A DNA stretch of 64,000 nucleotides. Origin: Lactobacillus laiwuensis. GTDB taxonomy: Bacteria > Bacillota > Bacilli > Lactobacillales > Lactobacillaceae. Below the pieces are notes generated by a model. That model had not been told where the DNA came from. It did no database searches and saw only the letters and a program-made list of their open reading frames with translations. A program made the translations under genes and the position numbers. Below, piece by piece: positions 17,124 through 25,093 of the stretch; position 1 is the stretch's first letter, and each line of letters opens with the position of its first letter. The stretch lies in NCBI RefSeq assembly GCF_019972835.1, contig NZ_BPPB01000008.1, positions 1 through 64,000 of the forward strand, given 5' to 3'.

Positions 17124-19031
17124 TTAATTATTTTCAAACAAACTTTGGATTTCTGCAGGTGTATTTGCTGCTTTTAACTTAGCAATAAAGTCCGCGTGAG
17201 TCAAAAGTTTGGCAGTATTTGATAAGTACTGCAAATGAGCATTACTATCAACTTGTGGTATTAAAAAGGAAATAACTGTATCAACCTTCTTACCATCTAA
17301 TGATTGCCAGTCAATCGGTTGTTTGAGTTTTAAAACGATCATTGAAGACTTAGCAATTGCTGCTGACTGAGCATGGGGAATAGCAAAACCGTCTGTCATC
17401 CCTGTAGAGCCTTCTTTTTCACGCTTAACGTAACTATTGTAAACAGCTTCACTGTCATTAGCCAAGTTGTTTTTGACGGAAAAGTCTGCTAAATATTTGA
17501 GCGCTTCATCACGACTCGCAACATCAACATCAACTTTAATATTTTGTAAATCAAGAATATCGCTTGGATCAAAACTTTCTACTTGTTGGTTAGAGGTATC
17601 GTCAACACTAGGTGCAATTGTAGAGTCAGCTGCAGTTGCTAAAGCATCTTTTTTAGCAAATCTACCAGCGATTAGAGCCAATAGCGCACCCGAAATAGCT
17701 GCTCCAATCAGAATCCACAGTACCCATAAGAATGGTTTATTAACTAATGGTAAAACAATAAAGCCACCGTGAGGAGCAGGTACGCTAATCTTGGTTATGT
17801 AAGTTAAAACTGACGCTACTGCAGAACCAATCATAAAAGCCGGGATATTCCATAAGGGATGTTTAGCAGCAAATGGAATCGCTCCTTCAGTGATATGAGT
17901 AGAACCCAGTAAAAAGTTGACATAACCAGCTGCTCTTTCACTCTTAGAATATGCTCTGCGATTCATTAAGACGGCAAAGCCTGTTGCAAGCGGTGGAGCA
18001 ATACAAGCAGCAGAAACTCCTGCCATAAAGTAGTAGTTTCCTTGAGCCAGTAATACCGTACCTGTAACATAGGCAGCCTTATTAATAGGACCACCAAAGT
18101 CTGCTGCACACATGATGCCCACAATAATTCCTAGCAATGCAGGATTAGTATTTTCAAAACCTCTAAGCCAGGACATTAAACCAACGTTCAGAGCTTTAAT
18201 TGGAGTATTTAACAGGTACATAATTGATCCTGTAATTAAAACTCCGAGAACAGGTAAAAGAAAGATTGATTTCAAACCTCTAAATTTATCATCTGGTAGA
18301 GGTTGAAACAGCTTCTGCAAGCCTAAAACAACGATCGCAGCTAAATAGCCACCGACGATGGCTCCTAGAAAACCGCCACCACCGTTGAAGGTGATAAAAC
18401 CGGCAGAAAGGCCGATTACAAAACCCGTTCTTTGAGCCAAAGCTTCAGCAATATAAGCTCCTAAAACTGGAGCCATTAGGTTCATAGTAGTACTGCCGAC
18501 TGTATTTAGCATCGCAGCAAATTGATTGTATTCGCTACTTTTGGGATTTGCCGAATCAATTCCCCAGAAGAAGGAAATAGCCATTAGCACACCGCCTGCA
18601 ACGACAAATGGCAACATATGAGAGACGCCATTCATTAAAGAGGTATAAATTTTGTTGCCTAGCTTTTGCTTTCCTACACTTTCATGCGTGGAATCCTCAG
18701 CTGCCTGTCCTTCTTTATAAATTGGTGCTGCCAATGCTTTTTTAATTAAAGCATCTGGCTCTTTAACACCCCTTGCTACTGGAACTACTACTAGACGTTT
18801 GCCTGCAAAACGATCCAAGCCAACATCAATATCAGAAGCAATAATTACGGCTTGCGCGTCTGCAATTTCTGCACTTGTTAAATTATTTTCAATACCCGTT
18901 TGACCGTGTGTTTCAATTTTAATGGTATAGCCAAGCTTTTCTGCGGCTTTTTCCAGTGCCTCTTGCGCCATAAATGTATGAGCAACACCAGTTGCACAAC
19001 CAGTCGCACCAACTAAATCATATTTAGCCAC
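17124..19031 (-). CDS. fruA: PTS fructose transporter, fused IIB-IIC-IIA
   Basis: 635 residues. Domain order is IIB (about 1-100; phosphocysteine C12 in VGATGCATGVAHT), IIC (about 125-455, many membrane helices, with GGPINKAAYVTG and GSTHITEGAIPFA) and IIA (about 485-635; phosphohistidine in TDGFAIPHAQ). It takes up fructose and releases fructose-1-phosphate inside. It is the second gene of the operon, one base after fruK. The B-C-A order differs from the A-B-C order best known from Bacillus FruA; see findings. There is no sign of damage. Confidence 0.93.
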   Translation of the reverse strand: MAKYDLVGATGCATGVAHTFMAQEALEKAAEKLGYTIKIETHGQTGIENNLTSAEIADAQAVIIASDIDVGLDRFAGKRLVVVPVARGVKEPDALIKKALAAPIYKEGQAAEDSTHESVGKQKLGNKIYTSLMNGVSHMLPFVVAGGVLMAISFFWGIDSANPKSSEYNQFAAMLNTVGSTTMNLMAPVLGAYIAEALAQRTGFVIGLSAGFITFNGGGGFLGAIVGGYLAAIVVLGLQKLFQPLPDDKFRGLKSIFLLPVLGVLITGSIMYLLNTPIKALNVGLMSWLRGFENTNPALLGIIVGIMCAADFGGPINKAAYVTGTVLLAQGNYYFMAGVSAACIAPPLATGFAVLMNRRAYSKSERAAGYVNFLLGSTHITEGAIPFAAKHPLWNIPAFMIGSAVASVLTYITKISVPAPHGGFIVLPLVNKPFLWVLWILIGAAISGALLALIAGRFAKKDALATAADSTIAPSVDDTSNQQVESFDPSDILDLQNIKVDVDVASRDEALKYLADFSVKNNLANDSEAVYNSYVKREKEGSTGMTDGFAIPHAQSAAIAKSSMIVLKLKQPIDWQSLDGKKVDTVISFLIPQVDSNAHLQYLSNTAKLLTHADFIAKLKAANTPAEIQSLFENN

Positions 19032-19032
19032 T

Positions 19033-19962
19033 TTAACTCATCCTTTCCGTTACTGAAATTTGTGGTAATAAATTATCTAAAGAAAAAGCTGTTAGTCCAG
19101 TGCGACTAGCTGTATCGCTTCCTGCAGCTACAGCTACTTTGAGAGCCTCACTAATAGGTTTTTTCTTTTCCAAAAAGGCAATGAAGGTGCCAAGCATGGT
19201 ATCTCCGGCACAAGCTGAATTAACTACTTTTATTTTTGGAGCATTGGCAAACAGGATATGCCGTTCATTTATAAAAGCAGCACCATCAGCACCTAGAGAA
19301 ACTAAAACATTTTGACAACCCGATTTAATTAATTTCTGAGCCAATTCGACTGTTTTTGTGGCAGTCATTTCACCCTCATAATTAAAGAAAGCTGCCAGTT
19401 CTGCGTCATTAGGTTTAAGTAGAAATGGCCGATATTTTAAAGTATCAATTACTTCTAGGTAACTACTGTCAATCACAAATTTAGCCCCCTGTTTTTGGAC
19501 TAATTGAGCCAGTTGCACTAAAAAATTTGGTTTTATACCCCGAGAAAAGCTTCCGGAAACAACTACCATATCATCCTTAGTTACTGTACTTTCAAGATAA
19601 TCCAAAAATTGATCTTGTTTATCTGAACTTACTACTGGTCCGGGATTAACTTGTTTGTATTCTGTACCTTCGTCTAAAACGTCCGTAAAGACATTAACTC
19701 TAGTAGGTTCTTTTACCTTTAAGAAATTAGTTTTAATACCCTTTTCTGTTAAACCAGAAATGACATAATCTAATGTAAAGCCGCCACCAATACCAGTAGC
19801 TACACTATCAATGCCTAATTTCTCTAAAATGAACGAAACATTGACCCCTTTACCATTAGGTTGCAATTCAAATTTTTCTGTTCTATTAACTACCTTTGGT
19901 TCCAGCTTTTTAGTGACAATTACTAAATCAATTGCTGGATTCAATGTTATTGTATAAATCAA
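19033..19962 (-). CDS. fruK: 1-phosphofructokinase (PfkB family; FruK/LacC type)
   Basis: 309 residues. The ribokinase/PfkB fold is shown by IYTITLNPAIDLVI at the N terminus, QPNGKGVNVSFILEKLG, VVSGSFSRGI, and the ATP-site NSACAGDTMLGTF with the catalytic Asp. FruK phosphorylates fructose-1-P to fructose-1,6-bisphosphate; LacC, its close relative, phosphorylates tagatose-6-P, and the sequence alone does not exclude that activity. The link to fruA favours FruK. The start is a TTG at 19962 with GGGGAG six bases upstream; the longer frame (to 19992) adds an unconserved stretch. Confidence 0.85.
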   Translation of the reverse strand: MIYTITLNPAIDLVIVTKKLEPKVVNRTEKFELQPNGKGVNVSFILEKLGIDSVATGIGGGFTLDYVISGLTEKGIKTNFLKVKEPTRVNVFTDVLDEGTEYKQVNPGPVVSSDKQDQFLDYLESTVTKDDMVVVSGSFSRGIKPNFLVQLAQLVQKQGAKFVIDSSYLEVIDTLKYRPFLLKPNDAELAAFFNYEGEMTATKTVELAQKLIKSGCQNVLVSLGADGAAFINERHILFANAPKIKVVNSACAGDTMLGTFIAFLEKKKPISEALKVAVAAGSDTASRTGLTAFSLDNLLPQISVTERMS

Positions 19963-20032
19963 AGATTTCTCCCCTTTTTTTGCCTTTTGCATTATTATTA
20001 TAGAAGTTAAAAAGTGTAACGTTTTTCCAAAT

Positions 20033-20046
20033 TGATAGCGTTTACT
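20033..20046. promoter_or_regulatory. Candidate cre box between fruK and rpiR
   Basis: TGATAGCGTTTACT matches the CcpA consensus at 12 of 14 positions and lies between the two divergent starts. A TATAAT for fruK is at about 19998-20003 on the minus strand. Confidence 0.5.
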
Positions 20047-20084
20047 ATAAATAATGGGAAAATATTTACAAAAGGAGCTCGTAA

Positions 20085-20846
20085 ATGAAAAATAAAGAAC
20101 TTTCTTCAGCAGAATTACATCTCTGGAATATCGTCGAAAATAACCCCCAAAAGATTGCTAATATGTCAATAGTAAAACTAAGTCAATTTGCAAATGTCTC
20201 GACTGCAACAATTGTGCGCACCATGCAAAAAATGGGTTACAGTGGTTACACCTCTTACCGTGAAGCTTTGAAACTAAAAAGCAATTCAAATTCTACCTTT
20301 AGTGTGTTAAATGAAGCTGACGATAAAATTAAAAACGTGATTACTAAAAACGAAATTGAAATGAACAATACACTGCATAACCTAAGTTACAGCACAATCG
20401 AAGACAGCATTTCGCTCACTAAACAAGCTAAAATCGTTTTTATCTTTGCTCGCGGCTTATCTGAATCAATTGCTCACGAAATGATGGTTAAATTACAATT
20501 AACTGGAAAATACTGTGAATTCCATTCAGACCCAAATATTATTAAGACAATTGCCTGTAAAATCAAGAAAGATTCGTTAGCAATTTTTATCACTTTGAAC
20601 GGTGAAACTGAGGAATTGGTCACTGCAGCTAAAGCTCTTAATAAAAACGAAGTTCCGGTTTTGGCCTTCACTACTAATTCCTCAGGCAGCATTTTGCCCT
20701 TTTCCACTTTATCCTTTATCGGTTATAAATCTAAAACTAATTATTTTCCCGAGTACGAGGTCAGATCACGACTGCCCCTGCAAATAATGACGCGCATCTT
20801 TTGTGATGCATATTCGGTCAGATCAGATTTTTATAAGAGCAAATAA
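20085..20846 (+). CDS. RpiR/MurR-family regulator with SIS domain
   Basis: 253 residues. The N-terminal HTH_6 domain (about 1-75) shows SIVKLSQFANVSTATIVRTMQKMGYSGY. The C-terminal SIS domain (about 105-235) shows VFIFARGLSESIAHEM and FITLNGETEELVTAAKAL, which binds a sugar phosphate. It is read divergently from fruK, so it probably controls the fructose operon; fructose operons of many Gram-positives instead use a DeoR-type FruR, so this pairing is worth noting. GGAG lies upstream of the ATG. Confidence 0.88.
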   Translation: MKNKELSSAELHLWNIVENNPQKIANMSIVKLSQFANVSTATIVRTMQKMGYSGYTSYREALKLKSNSNSTFSVLNEADDKIKNVITKNEIEMNNTLHNLSYSTIEDSISLTKQAKIVFIFARGLSESIAHEMMVKLQLTGKYCEFHSDPNIIKTIACKIKKDSLAIFITLNGETEELVTAAKALNKNEVPVLAFTTNSSGSILPFSTLSFIGYKSKTNYFPEYEVRSRLPLQIMTRIFCDAYSVRSDFYKSK

Positions 20847-20885
20847 AAAGCCTTCTATACTAATTAAAGTATAGAAAGCTTTTTA
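20845..20885. terminator. Bidirectional terminator between rpiR and lacD
   Basis: A long hairpin with arms AAAAAGCCTTCTATACT and AGTATAGAAAGCTTTTT (one bulge) separates the converging genes; each side ends in T residues for its own strand. Confidence 0.85.
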
Positions 20886-20899
20886 GTTAATAGGTAAAA

Positions 20900-21895
20900 T
20901 TATTCAGCAACTTCTAGCTTATCGCGCCAAGATTTAGCTCCATTTAGAGCCTCATTTAAGTTTGCAATATTTTCTTTGCCGTGAGTAGCTAACCATTTTC
21001 TACCGGCTTCTTCACCTTCAGCGGCAAATGGTTTGATAGCCGGTTTCCAGGTAGCACGACCACAGAGAACACCGTTAAAGTCTGCACCTGCTTCTTCTGC
21101 CATTTTAATTTCAGCAATAAACTCTTCACTAGTTACACCAGCAGATAAGAAAATATAAGGCAAATCAGTTATCTCAGACTGCTTTTTAAGCAGATCCTTA
21201 GCTTCTTCTTGAGTGTAAACCACGTTGTTGTCACCATTAAAACCTTCGACAAATTTAATGTTAAACGGAATTTCAACTTTAAGTACAGTTACATCATATT
21301 CAGGCTTTGAAAATTCTTTCATTGTCTTCAAAACCTTATCAGCTTTAACTTTCGCAAATTCTTCACTCTTAGCGTCAGCGATATTTGCGTCATAAGTCAA
21401 AACTTCCAAAAAGAATGGCAATTCATTAGCTTTAGCTTCTGCACCAACTCTTTCAACGAAAGCTTGCTTTTTATCATTAATTTCTTGTCCTTCATCAGGA
21501 TCATAGTAAACCAAAAACTTAATGGCATCTCCGCCTTCATTTTTAATTCTTAATCCAGACTGATTAGCAATTAAGTCAGGCATTCTGCCAGGTTCTGTGG
21601 TATCATACCCGGTTTTTTCATAAGAAAGTAATAATCCGCAATTTTTATCTCTTACTTTTGTTGCCGGCAAACCATATTCTGGGTCAGTCAAAATCGATGA
21701 AGCATAAGGAGTCAACTCACTGGAAACTGCTTTTTTAAAATCAACAATAGTTGTTTCATCAGCAGGTTTATTAGCGGCCTCTGCTAACATCTTTTTTAAA
21801 GAGCCACGTTGATCGATTGCCAAAGCACTGATTATACCATCAGTTGTTGACAAGTTTGCCATATGTTTGGCAACTGCTGCAGAAATTGTTTTCAT
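20900..21895 (-). CDS. lacD: Tagatose-1,6-bisphosphate aldolase
   Basis: 331 residues, class I aldolase of the LacD family. It cleaves tagatose-1,6-bisphosphate to dihydroxyacetone phosphate and glyceraldehyde-3-phosphate, the last step of the tagatose-6-P pathway. Signatures: SALAIDQRGSLKKML near the N terminus, SILTDPEYGLPA, FLVYYDPDE, the Schiff-base lysine in VTVLKVEIP (around residue 200) and ICRFLSAGV-like YIFLSAGVTSEEF. It stands alone with its own promoter, well away from lacAB at 40.8-41.2 kb, which would supply its substrate through a kinase. AAGGAG precedes the ATG. Confidence 0.93.
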   Translation of the reverse strand: MKTISAAVAKHMANLSTTDGIISALAIDQRGSLKKMLAEAANKPADETTIVDFKKAVSSELTPYASSILTDPEYGLPATKVRDKNCGLLLSYEKTGYDTTEPGRMPDLIANQSGLRIKNEGGDAIKFLVYYDPDEGQEINDKKQAFVERVGAEAKANELPFFLEVLTYDANIADAKSEEFAKVKADKVLKTMKEFSKPEYDVTVLKVEIPFNIKFVEGFNGDNNVVYTQEEAKDLLKKQSEITDLPYIFLSAGVTSEEFIAEIKMAEEAGADFNGVLCGRATWKPAIKPFAAEGEEAGRKWLATHGKENIANLNEALNGAKSWRDKLEVAE

Positions 21896-21936
21896 TATAT
21901 ATCTCCTTTAACATTTTCTTTAATCGCACAAATATT

Positions 21937-21965
21937 ATTATATACTGATATCTCAGTGTTTTAAA
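21937..21965 (-). promoter_or_regulatory. lacD promoter with small inverted repeat
   Basis: On the minus strand TTTAAA (21965-21960), 17 bases, TATAAT (21942-21937). The spacer contains ACTGA-4-TCAGT (21944-21957), a possible operator. Confidence 0.6.
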
Positions 21966-22045
21966 GAAAAGCGTGAGTTTTAGTAAACTTTTTCACAATT
22001 ATAAATAATCCAGAAAACATTTACTTGGTTTTACGAAAATTACTT

Positions 22046-24892
22046 TTACTCAACTTTGTCAGCTTTATTAGTTTTACAGCTAACACATGCTCCCCAAGGA
22101 GATGCCTTTAAGTCCTTAACTTCTCTTACCTTAAAAGTATGTTCAGATTCAGACTTCAGGCTGCTTAAAGTATAACTTGCTTTTTTAATATTAGTATATA
22201 AAACATCGTCAATTTTAAGCTGGTAACTATCGCAATCAGATACAGGTTGCCATGATACCGTGATAGAATCTGCAGTAGTTTTTTCATCATCTTGTGCTAA
22301 ATTAGTCGGAGTTGTCAAAGAATCATCTTCTGCTGGCAAACTGTTAACCGGTTTTGTACTTATATCGATACCACCGATTTTAATAGTTATTTCGTTTTGA
22401 CTAATATCAGTCTGACCTAGTTTTATTCTCAAAAATGTTTGCTTTAAATCAGTGCTAAATTCCTTTAAGTACGGGTTAACTAGGTAATTTTGATCAAAGA
22501 AATAGCAATTTTCTTGGTTGCGGAATTCAGCTATACTATTTAATTCAGTCAAATTAATTTCTTGGTTGTCTACCAAAGCTTTGATCGCTTCCGGTGCCTT
22601 TTTAGTTCTGATATCAACTTCTGTTGCTTTTTCAGGATCAAAACCAGCATATGTACCTTTGGTTTTGTCAATTTTGATAGTCAGGTCATTATCCAGCAAA
22701 TGACTGCTTACTTTGGTTTGAGCATAATCGCCCTGCTGGTACTTAGCAGAAAAGCCATCATCTTCATAAACTGAAAAGCTGCTGTTTCCACTTGGATAAA
22801 CTATAAATTGTCGCTGCTTTTTCAGATCAAAGTATTCCTTAGGTGTGTTTGTGGCTGGTGCTAGCGGAACAATCGCTCCTGCTCTAACAAATACAGGCAA
22901 TTTCCATAATGGTGCATCAAAGTTATTAATTACTTGACCGCCACGATATTCTTGACCAGTAAAGAAATCTATCCAGATTTGCTTTTCATCAGGCAAATAA
23001 ATTTCGTTTCTGATGTCATTCCCCGTTTCATCACTGGCAGTATCTTGATAAATCGGAGCAATTAAGAAGTTCTCTCCCCACAAATACTGGTATCTGACCA
23101 AATTAGTATAAAATTGAGGTACATCAGGATATTCCAAGAACATTGCACGCACCATAGGTTTACTGGTAAAGGTTGCTTGCGCTGCGATGCTATAAATATA
23201 TGGCATCATCATTGACTTTTGTTTGAGGTATGCACGGTTAAGTTTATTTGTAATACCACCAAATACAAATGGGTTTTTAGGATTCTTGCCCCAGCCATCC
23301 ATATTTAATTGAATTGGGGTGAAAGCTTTCCACTGATAATCTCTGGTATTAATAATTGGCTTTTGGCCTCCAAAAATGCCGTCCATGTCTGACGCAACAT
23401 TAGGTTGTCCTGAGAGTCCTTCGCCAATATAAGTTGGTATTTGGAAGCGAATATATTCCCATTCGCCACCTACTTCATCCCCAGTCCAAACTGTACTGGT
23501 ATTTTGAGTTCCTGCCCAGCCATCAACAGTAATAATAAATGGTCGCAGTTGGTCACCTTTAATTTTGGCAATCATCTTGGCAGTACTTTGAGTGGCATTT
23601 AAGCCGAACGAATAACCGTGGCCAACCCACGCCTCATCAGTTTTAAGTGCAGTGACGCCGGCAACCAATTCTTTTTCAAAGTCACGGTCATCTGGTTTAG
23701 GATTTTCAGGATCTACTGGGGCAAGATTTTGCTGTGTCCAAAGTCCTACTTGCACACCTTTACTATTAGCATATTTAACAAATTCAGCTAAATTTTTGAG
23801 GTTACCTGCTAATGTATCAGTTTGACCATATCCAGCTCCATAACCATCATTAGGCAAGAACCAGCCTATAGGCATATCATTTTGCAAATATTGTTCAAGC
23901 ATGGCACGGGCACTAAACTGATAAGAAACCCCGCCATGTTCACCGTTAAGCGTTTCCCTGATCGACTTTGGTTTTAATTCTGCCGGTAAATCTTTGGGCT
24001 GATATTCTCGATAATACTTGCCATCAGGATATTTGATAGCTCCCTTTTCATCAGATTTTACCTCAACCCAATAGTCACGGTTATATGCATTTAGATGAGC
24101 TTCATAAAAGCCGAAAACTGGTGTCAGGGCAGGCCTGCCAGTTAGCTTATGATATGCATTAATTAATTCATATGCTGAGTCGGCAAAGAAATAAATGGCA
24201 TCAAAACGATTTTCTTCATGAACAGTCGTAATCTCGTCGTTCGAATTGCTATTAAAGTCATAATGTCCGGGCTTAAAAGTATTGCGAATTACACCATAAC
24301 CGGCAGTTGACCAGTAAAAAGGATTAGGTGAAGCTACACCTTGATCAACCCAGTTATTGGTATTAACAATTTCGATTTTTTCTCCTGCTAGTGTGAAACG
24401 GCCGTTTTGGGTACCTCCACCAAAGTAGTTACAATTATGATTAACTAAAGTTTGAACAGTTGCCGAATTTGTCAGTTTAATCGGCCGTGCCTCTTTTAAT
24501 ACTACCTTACCGTTTTTAGTAACACTCATAATAGCTGAATTTCTAGCCAAATTAATCTCAATTGTGCCTGTAGTAATTTGCCAACCCGTTTCGTTTTTAA
24601 GCAAATTAGCTTCATTCATCCCTTTGGCACCATAAATATCTTTCACAAAAATTTGAGCATGCAATCCTGTTTCTGATTGCTCTGGTTCTTGAAATTTCTG
24701 GCTGGGATCAATATATAACCTGAATGTTTTTGCATCTAGTATATATAGGCGTCCAGTTAGTCCATGTGCATAATGAATCTCAAAATAACCAGTTTGTCTA
24801 GTTACTTCAGTGATATGTTGCAATTCTAAATTACTAGTTTCTGTTTTTTGATTTGAGTTAGTTGCTTTATTAATTGTTCTCTCCTCCTTCAT
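22046..24892 (-). CDS. GH31-family glycoside hydrolase with C-terminal fibronectin III domain
   Basis: 948 residues with no signal peptide. Order: N-terminal beta-sandwich (about 20-250), TIM barrel (about 255-620), proximal and distal beta domains, then a fibronectin III domain (about 855-945; TADSITVSWQPVSDCDSYQLKI). GH31 barrel marks are PVFGFYEAHLN, MPIGWFLPNDGYG, VGLWTQQNL, LKTDEAW (candidate nucleophile D419) and WTGDEVGGEWEYIRFQIP (candidate acid/base D472). The familiar alpha-glucosidase motifs W-x-D-M-N-E and the H-N-x-Y are absent, so the substrate is probably not maltose-like; the pattern recalls the GH31 branch that includes bacterial alpha-N-acetylgalactosaminidase. Lack of a signal suggests it acts on imported material. 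Divergent from the gene at 25094. Confidence 0.8.
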   Translation of the reverse strand: MKEERTINKATNSNQKTETSNLELQHITEVTRQTGYFEIHYAHGLTGRLYILDAKTFRLYIDPSQKFQEPEQSETGLHAQIFVKDIYGAKGMNEANLLKNETGWQITTGTIEINLARNSAIMSVTKNGKVVLKEARPIKLTNSATVQTLVNHNCNYFGGGTQNGRFTLAGEKIEIVNTNNWVDQGVASPNPFYWSTAGYGVIRNTFKPGHYDFNSNSNDEITTVHEENRFDAIYFFADSAYELINAYHKLTGRPALTPVFGFYEAHLNAYNRDYWVEVKSDEKGAIKYPDGKYYREYQPKDLPAELKPKSIRETLNGEHGGVSYQFSARAMLEQYLQNDMPIGWFLPNDGYGAGYGQTDTLAGNLKNLAEFVKYANSKGVQVGLWTQQNLAPVDPENPKPDDRDFEKELVAGVTALKTDEAWVGHGYSFGLNATQSTAKMIAKIKGDQLRPFIITVDGWAGTQNTSTVWTGDEVGGEWEYIRFQIPTYIGEGLSGQPNVASDMDGIFGGQKPIINTRDYQWKAFTPIQLNMDGWGKNPKNPFVFGGITNKLNRAYLKQKSMMMPYIYSIAAQATFTSKPMVRAMFLEYPDVPQFYTNLVRYQYLWGENFLIAPIYQDTASDETGNDIRNEIYLPDEKQIWIDFFTGQEYRGGQVINNFDAPLWKLPVFVRAGAIVPLAPATNTPKEYFDLKKQRQFIVYPSGNSSFSVYEDDGFSAKYQQGDYAQTKVSSHLLDNDLTIKIDKTKGTYAGFDPEKATEVDIRTKKAPEAIKALVDNQEINLTELNSIAEFRNQENCYFFDQNYLVNPYLKEFSTDLKQTFLRIKLGQTDISQNEITIKIGGIDISTKPVNSLPAEDDSLTTPTNLAQDDEKTTADSITVSWQPVSDCDSYQLKIDDVLYTNIKKASYTLSSLKSESEHTFKVREVKDLKASPWGACVSCKTNKADKVE

Positions 24893-25093
24893 ATTAGAAG
24901 AACATTAATCTTTCTTAAAATATTTGATAAAGCTGATTATATGCTAAATTTGCGAAAGGATAAATAGCTAATAACGAAATTATTGTCCAACCACTTATTT
25001 GCTTTTCTTCCTAAATCTCAGGATAAGCAGTAACATATTATGCTAAAATTAAGACAAAATGAATAATGATTTTTTTACAGGAGCAACTACAAT

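Noticed and set aside
22046-24892. Standard alpha-glucosidase/alpha-xylosidase
   Set aside because: The characteristic W-x-D-M-N-E nucleophile motif is absent, so a specific substrate claim would be unsupported.
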